NCBI GenBank assembly: GCA_016931085.1
Contig: JAFGFO010000051.1
Location: 1-9,407 of the forward strand
Origin: Thermoflexales bacterium
Lineage (GTDB): Bacteria; Chloroflexota; Anaerolineae; Fen-1058
Direction of reading: 5' to 3'
DNA length: 9,407 nt
The notes beneath the pieces were generated by a model. That model ran no database searches and was not told the origin of the DNA. It was given only the letters and a program-made list of their open reading frames with translations. Both the position numbers and the translations under genes were made by a program. Positions 5,448-9,407 of this stretch are shown here, piece after piece. Positions within the stretch are counted from its first letter, which is position 1. The number at the start of each line of letters is the position of its first letter.

Positions 5448-6488
5448 GTGCTTCAAGCCGGTTTTGTTTTGCACGAGCGCTATAAAATCGTCGAATCCGT
5501 AGGATCCGGCGGCATGGGAGCAGTCTACGAAGCGGAAGACCTCCGCTTGGAAGGCCGGCGCTGCGCTATTAAAGAGATTCGCCTGGATCCCAGCGGCGAG
5601 CCTGGCGAACGCACCCAGGCCCAGGAACAGTTCTACCGCGAAGCCAGCACCCTGGCCCGCCTCGACCACCCCACCCTGCCCAAAGTATCCGACCACTTTT
5701 CGGAAGGCGGTCAAGACTACCTGGTGATGGATTTCGTCCCCGGCCGGGATCTGAAAGCCATCGTGGAAGAAGCCAAGCACGCGGGGCGGTTCCTGGAAGA
5801 GCAGCAAGTCTTGGATTGGGCGATCCAACTGTGCGACGCGCTCGAATACTTGCACAGCCAGGAGCAGCCCATCCTCCATCGCGACATCAAGCCGGCCAAC
5901 ATCAAGCTGACGCCCGATGGGCGCATCAAGCTGGTGGATTTTGGCCTGGTCAAGCTGCTGGCCGCCAGCGACGACCGGACCATCACCGTGCTCCAGGGTC
6001 GAGGCACTGCCGCCTACACGCCGCTGGAACAATACGGCGGCGATGCCGGTCACACCGACGTGCGCAGCGATATTTACTCGTTGGGCGCCACGCTGTACAA
6101 TGTACTCACTAACCAGTCACCGCCAGACGCCAAGCAGCGTTTCTTGCACCCCGACGCCCTGACCCCGCCCAGTGCGCTCAATCCCAAAATCAGCTTGCCC
6201 ATCGAACAAGCGCTAGTGGCCGCGTTGGCGATGCACCCTGACGAGCGTCCCCCCACCGTCAGTGCTTTTCGCGCGGCATTGATGGGCGCCCCTCTATCGA
6301 AAAAGGCCAAATCTCCACCCAGCGCGTGGCGACTGGCGATCGACGCCAACCGGGCCTGGCTGGCGCTCGTGATCGCACTGCTGCTCGTCTCGGTCGCGAT
6401 CACCGCCATGTCCCCGCTGCTGGTCAGCGCCTCTGTTTTGCCCACGCCGAGCGCGACGGCCATCCCCTTCTCACCTGTTGCGCCGTAG
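5448..6488 (+). CDS. Membrane-anchored PknB-type serine/threonine protein kinase, no extracellular sensor
   Basis: 346 residues from a GTG start at 5448, preceded by GAGGA (5439-5443); the next in-frame ATG is codon 23 inside the glycine loop, so GTG is needed. The Hanks-type kinase domain (about residues 12-275) is complete: glycine loop GSGGMGAV (19-26), Lys42 in AIK, catalytic HRDIKPAN (H144, D146, K148, N151), DFG at 164-166, activation segment with TPLEQYGG, and [14 protein letters not shown]. One membrane helix lies at about 304-326, after a basic linker. Only some 20 residues ([15 protein letters not shown]) remain outside, whereas PknB-like kinases often carry PASTA or other sensor domains. 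All catalytic residues are present, so activity is expected; substrates are unknown. It diverges from ferritin with matching palindromes, which suggests shared control. Its 3' end overlaps the convergent GH3 gene by 18 nt. Confidence 0.95.
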   Translation: MLQAGFVLHERYKIVESVGSGGMGAVYEAEDLRLEGRRCAIKEIRLDPSGEPGERTQAQEQFYREASTLARLDHPTLPKVSDHFSEGGQDYLVMDFVPGRDLKAIVEEAKHAGRFLEEQQVLDWAIQLCDALEYLHSQEQPILHRDIKPANIKLTPDGRIKLVDFGLVKLLAASDDRTITVLQGRGTAAYTPLEQYGGDAGHTDVRSDIYSLGATLYNVLTNQSPPDAKQRFLHPDALTPPSALNPKISLPIEQALVAALAMHPDERPPTVSAFRAALMGAPLSKKAKSPPSAWRLAIDANRAWLALVIALLLVSVAITAMSPLLVSASVLPTPSATAIPFSPVAP

Positions 6489-9260
6489 GTTGGCAAGCAG
6501 CGGCAGCGCTGCAAAAGCCACACTCAAGACCAACGCACCCCAGGCGCTGCCCAGGCTATCCAGATTGTTGATGCCCGGCAGCCCTAATCCATACAAGGTA
6601 TAACCGATCAGACCGGCCCCACCACAGCCCAAGGCCCAACGCAGGCCGATGATTTCCTTGTTTTCGCGGCGGGCGCCTCTCACAGCCAGGCGATGGGCAA
6701 GTAAACTGACGCCAGCGATGCCGGCCAGCGCAAACAACAAATCGTACCAGTTAACCCGTCTTGGCGCGTCCGCCTGGGCCAGCGGGCTCCACCAGGGCGT
6801 GGGGGTCGGTGTGGGAGTGAGCGTGGGGGTGGGGGAAGGTGTAGACGTCGGCGTAGGAGTGATCGTGGGGGGGATCGGCGACGGGGTGATGGTGGGCGGG
6901 ACGATGGTTGAAATTTGGGCCGGCTGGCCCTCCAGGACGGTCAACTGCAGTTCATACGACGTAAGCGCCGGCTCGCTAAAGGCGCGAATGCGCCAGGGGC
7001 CAATCCTATCCAAAGTGAACTCGGCCAGGGCTGCCCCGTTGCGAGTGCCCACGACCAGCGATGGCAGCTCAAGTCCCTCCGAAAACAAGCGAGTGAAGGT
7101 CAGCGGCGTGTCGTCCGGCACAGGCTGGCCGTTGCGATCCTGGATGATGCCGGTGCGCAGCTTGATCGTGTCACCCACCTTGATGCTGAGGGGCTGGGGC
7201 GTGGCATCAGCCGTGGGTGCCTCGCCGATAAAGATCTGGATAAACTGGTCGGGATTGGGTTCCAACTGCTTGACCAGGTCGTAGCCGATGGCTGGGACGC
7301 TGACCGGTGAAGCACCCAGCGTGATCAAATCGCCCAAGAGGAGCTGGGCGGCCACGTCGATGAACGGCGCGGAGCTGCCGTACAGGCCATAGTAAGCCGT
7401 CAGGCGGGACACCTGGCTTTTATCCAAGCCATAAGGCGCCCCAAAAGAAAGCGCCACCACTCGTTTAGGCGGCTGTCCTTCCTGGGATTCGTTCAGCAGA
7501 TCGGGACGCTCGAGCAGGAGCTGCCGGAGCAGGCTGGCCGCCGGCTCGGCCTGGGCATCCACGATGGCCAGCACCACCCAGTTGGCCGCCCCCAACGCGG
7601 CGCCCACGTCGGGGGCGTCCTCAGCTTGCGCCTCGGCCAAGTAAGCCCGCACGGCGTTGAAATCCAGGCTGGTGACGCGAGTGGGGTCTATGCGCCCGGT
7701 CGCCGCGTAGCGTTGCACGATGGCGCGAGCCAGGGCATCGCTGCGGATGACCGGCCGGGGCACACACGTAGAGCAATCGCGCACCTGGCGATTATCGGTC
7801 AAGATCAGCACGCTGTCATCGGGCGAGATCGCTGGCAAAGCCGGTGCGGCCAACTGGCCAGGGGCCGGCCACAGCCGGGTGAGAGCATCTTGCGCCACCT
7901 GGCCTGTCACGGCCAGGTTGAGGCCGACCAGCTCTCGGGCAGCCTGGGGGTCGACCGGCACAGCCGAAGCGTCAAAGTCGGGATACAGGCGGTACTTGAG
8001 CCGCAAGATGCGCGCCACGGCGTCGTTGACGCGCGCCTGAAAAGCCAGGTCGGTCGAGTACTTGTTCTGAAAGAACGTGATCGTGTCCACGATGGCATCC
8101 AATTGAGTTTGCCAATTTCCTTCGCCAACGTTCGACAGCATCAGCACGTCATTGCCGGCCAGGAATGCCTCTTGAGCCGCCCGGTGTGTGGGCAGCGTCA
8201 GGCGATCTGGATCGTAATAGGCGCGCAGGGCCGCCGAGCCGAGCGAGTCGCTGAACAAGACGCCCCCGGCATCGCGCCAGGCCTTGACCTGGGGCAGCTC
8301 CAGCAGCAGGCGCATCGCCTGCGCATCCACGACCAGCGGGCGGGTGCGCTCGCGGATGTTGCCGGCAAAGCCGCGATAGCGCATTTGTGTAACCATCAGC
8401 GCCCCGGCAGTGGGATAGGTGACGCCGGCCGGCACGGCCATGACGCGCAAGAAGGGCGCCATGTCCTGCTTTTCCAATTCGGCCAGCGACTTGTCGATAG
8501 CGGCCGCTTGGCTGGCGGCCACACCCTGACCTGGAAAATGGGACAAGACGGCCGCCACACGGTTGAGGCTACCTTCGCGCAGCCCGCGCACGAATTCCTG
8601 GCCAAGTATCCCCACCCAATACAGATCGCCGCCGAACACTTGGCCTCCCTCAGCCCCGGCCTGGCTTGGATCCGCCAGCAGATCGAACGATGGTCCCAGC
8701 AGCAAGTTGATACCCAGGCCCGCCAGTTCTTGGCCGGCCGCCTGGCCAACCAGGTAAGCGTCATCGCGCTTCCAGGTGGCACCCAGCGCCATCGAGCTGG
8801 GTAGAGGGGTCAAGCCATCGATAGCCTGGCTGTAGGGCAACAGGTCATTCGTGTAGTCAACAGCGATAAAAAGCGGGATGAACGGCGAGCGCCTCCCGTC
8901 GGCACCGGCCGGTCGCCCGTCGCGAGCCAATCCCTGCAGCGCGGCCGTGAGACCGGCAAGCGGCACGATGGTATCGCCCGAATTGACAATATTGCCGGCG
9001 GCGGTCGACAACACCACCCCGCCCACCTGGTACTCGGAGACGAGCCTGGCGATGTCAGAGCCTGGCCCGGCCTGGTCGCCTGGAAAGGTGACGACGAACA
9101 ATTGGCCGACCTTGGCCTGCGGCGACATCTGCTCGACCAGCTTGGCGATAAAGGTATCGGGATCCTCCTGCGCGCGCAGAGGGGCGGCAGTCCCTCCCCC
9201 CATCGCTGCCAGCAGGACGATCACGCTTATGAAATTGATCCCGGCCCGGATTGTGCGCAT
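6471..9260 (-). CDS. Secreted, membrane-anchored glycoside hydrolase family 3-like protein with altered active site
   Basis: 929 residues. The ATG at 9260 has AGAGGA at 9270-9265 and starts a signal peptide (about 1-30, cut near APLRA-QED). An upstream in-frame ATG at 9299 lies inside the promoter and is rejected. The GH3 TIM-barrel domain spans about 35-425: [11 protein letters not shown] (45-55), [10 protein letters not shown] (152-161), HFPGQG (241-246), and FSDSL with predicted nucleophile Asp338. A second domain (about 440-680) resembles the GH3 C-terminal sandwich. A beta-rich Ig-like stretch (690-777), a Pro/Thr stalk (788-822) and three membrane helices (about 838-858, 872-896, 905-925) follow. 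Known: NagZ-like GH3 enzymes cleave beta-N-acetylglucosaminides through Asp and a Asp-His dyad. Here the EGG, KH and DSH signatures are absent (VDYTND, SHFPGQG, and a shortened loop after Gly246). Family is sure; activity is doubtful. Confidence 0.9.
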   Translation of the reverse strand: MRTIRAGINFISVIVLLAAMGGGTAAPLRAQEDPDTFIAKLVEQMSPQAKVGQLFVVTFPGDQAGPGSDIARLVSEYQVGGVVLSTAAGNIVNSGDTIVPLAGLTAALQGLARDGRPAGADGRRSPFIPLFIAVDYTNDLLPYSQAIDGLTPLPSSMALGATWKRDDAYLVGQAAGQELAGLGINLLLGPSFDLLADPSQAGAEGGQVFGGDLYWVGILGQEFVRGLREGSLNRVAAVLSHFPGQGVAASQAAAIDKSLAELEKQDMAPFLRVMAVPAGVTYPTAGALMVTQMRYRGFAGNIRERTRPLVVDAQAMRLLLELPQVKAWRDAGGVLFSDSLGSAALRAYYDPDRLTLPTHRAAQEAFLAGNDVLMLSNVGEGNWQTQLDAIVDTITFFQNKYSTDLAFQARVNDAVARILRLKYRLYPDFDASAVPVDPQAARELVGLNLAVTGQVAQDALTRLWPAPGQLAAPALPAISPDDSVLILTDNRQVRDCSTCVPRPVIRSDALARAIVQRYAATGRIDPTRVTSLDFNAVRAYLAEAQAEDAPDVGAALGAANWVVLAIVDAQAEPAASLLRQLLLERPDLLNESQEGQPPKRVVALSFGAPYGLDKSQVSRLTAYYGLYGSSAPFIDVAAQLLLGDLITLGASPVSVPAIGYDLVKQLEPNPDQFIQIFIGEAPTADATPQPLSIKVGDTIKLRTGIIQDRNGQPVPDDTPLTFTRLFSEGLELPSLVVGTRNGAALAEFTLDRIGPWRIRAFSEPALTSYELQLTVLEGQPAQISTIVPPTITPSPIPPTITPTPTSTPSPTPTLTPTPTPTPWWSPLAQADAPRRVNWYDLLFALAGIAGVSLLAHRLAVRGARRENKEIIGLRWALGCGGAGLIGYTLYGLGLPGINNLDSLGSAWGALVLSVAFAALPLLANLRRNR
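6797..6898. repeat. Low-complexity Pro-Thr stalk coding repeat
   Basis: The minus strand encodes alternating Pro-Thr/Pro-Ser dipeptides (GH3 residues 788-822). The plus strand is correspondingly G-rich, with runs of three to six or more G at short spacing around 6800-6837. It looks like dipeptide slippage of a typical bacterial cell-surface stalk. Confidence 0.8.
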
Positions 9261-9277
9261 GCGTTCCTCTGTTCCCA

Positions 9278-9306
9278 AGTATAACCGCTCATGGCCCAAC
9301 CGTCAA
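9278..9306 (-). promoter_or_regulatory. Strong promoter of the GH3 gene
   Basis: On the minus strand TTGACG (9306-9301) and TATACT (9283-9278) are separated by exactly 17 bp. Transcription would start near 9271, only about 10 nt before the ATG at 9260, so the ribosome binding site AGAGGA (9270-9265) would sit at the very 5' end of the mRNA. Confidence 0.82.
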
Positions 9307-9407
9307 CCGGGCAGCAAACAGGGACTCCGCAGCAATAGGCGACAACGAGCATACGTCCCCCCCAATGGCGTCATTTTGCGGCTGGGCGCCCCACTTACCT
9401 CCCCGAA
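9307..9407. other. Non-coding end of window
   Basis: About 100 bases upstream of the GH3 promoter. I see no credible gene, only a run of seven C (9357-9363). It may be the upstream intergenic region or the edge of a neighbouring gene outside the window. Confidence 0.5.

Noticed and set aside
7626..8804. 392-codon open frame on the plus strand, antisense to the GH3 gene
   Set aside because: Composition (Arg/Gln/His-rich) and lack of any motif or RBS mark it as a shadow of the high-GC minus-strand gene, whose domains are recognisable throughout.

Overview
The window reads as a chromosomal segment of a high-GC bacterium (by eye around 60% G+C), most probably a member of the Chloroflexota (Anaerolineae/Caldilineae-like). 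That placement rests on recollection of family style: an Ala-rich HerA/FtsK-like ATPase with a long coiled-coil tail, a membrane-tethered PLD-family protein with a Pro/Thr linker, a coiled-coil protein ending in the HhH module with 'TWPEQARLAA', a one-TM PknB-type kinase and a GH3 protein with a Pro-Thr stalk. No rRNA, tRNA, CRISPR array, transposase or phage gene is visible.

Layout. (1) Positions 1-3090, plus strand: three overlapping genes. They are the 3' part of a HerA-like ATPase, a 222-residue Ala-rich acidic protein of unknown function joined by ATGA, and a membrane-anchored protein with two HKD motifs (PLD superfamily) that overlaps its predecessor by 44 nt. (2) Positions 3093-4513: a consensus sigma70-type promoter (TTGACA, 16 bp, TATAAT) starts two bases after the stop of that operon and drives a membrane-anchored coiled-coil protein with a C-terminal helix-hairpin-helix domain. 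Its coil was built by recent internal duplication (84-bp and 558-bp periods). (3) Positions 4514-4682: a convergent intergenic region holding a 26-bp-period direct repeat and a roughly 106-bp imperfect palindrome with a perfect 9-bp hairpin inside, resembling a MITE or REP-type element. (4) Positions 4683-6488: a canonical bacterial ferritin (minus) and a Ser/Thr kinase (plus) diverge from a 246-bp spacer. The spacer carries mirror-image promoters and two pairs of palindromes sharing the half-site CCATT/AATGG, one pair in front of each gene. (5) Positions 6471-9260, minus strand: a large secreted GH3-family protein with a C-terminal Ig-like region, Pro-Thr stalk and three membrane segments. 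It converges on the kinase with an 18-nt overlap and has its own strong promoter (TTGACG, 17 bp, TATACT) at 9278-9306.

How the parts may work together. Operon 1 looks like a DNA-translocation or DNA-processing module of unknown role. The divergent ferritin/kinase pair looks co-regulated by one DNA-binding protein through the shared palindromes; this is the most testable new observation. The GH3 protein keeps the predicted nucleophile Asp338 but has lost the EGG, KH and DSH signatures of NagZ-type enzymes, so it may be a pseudo-enzyme or have changed chemistry. No complete new system could be demonstrated from sequence alone.
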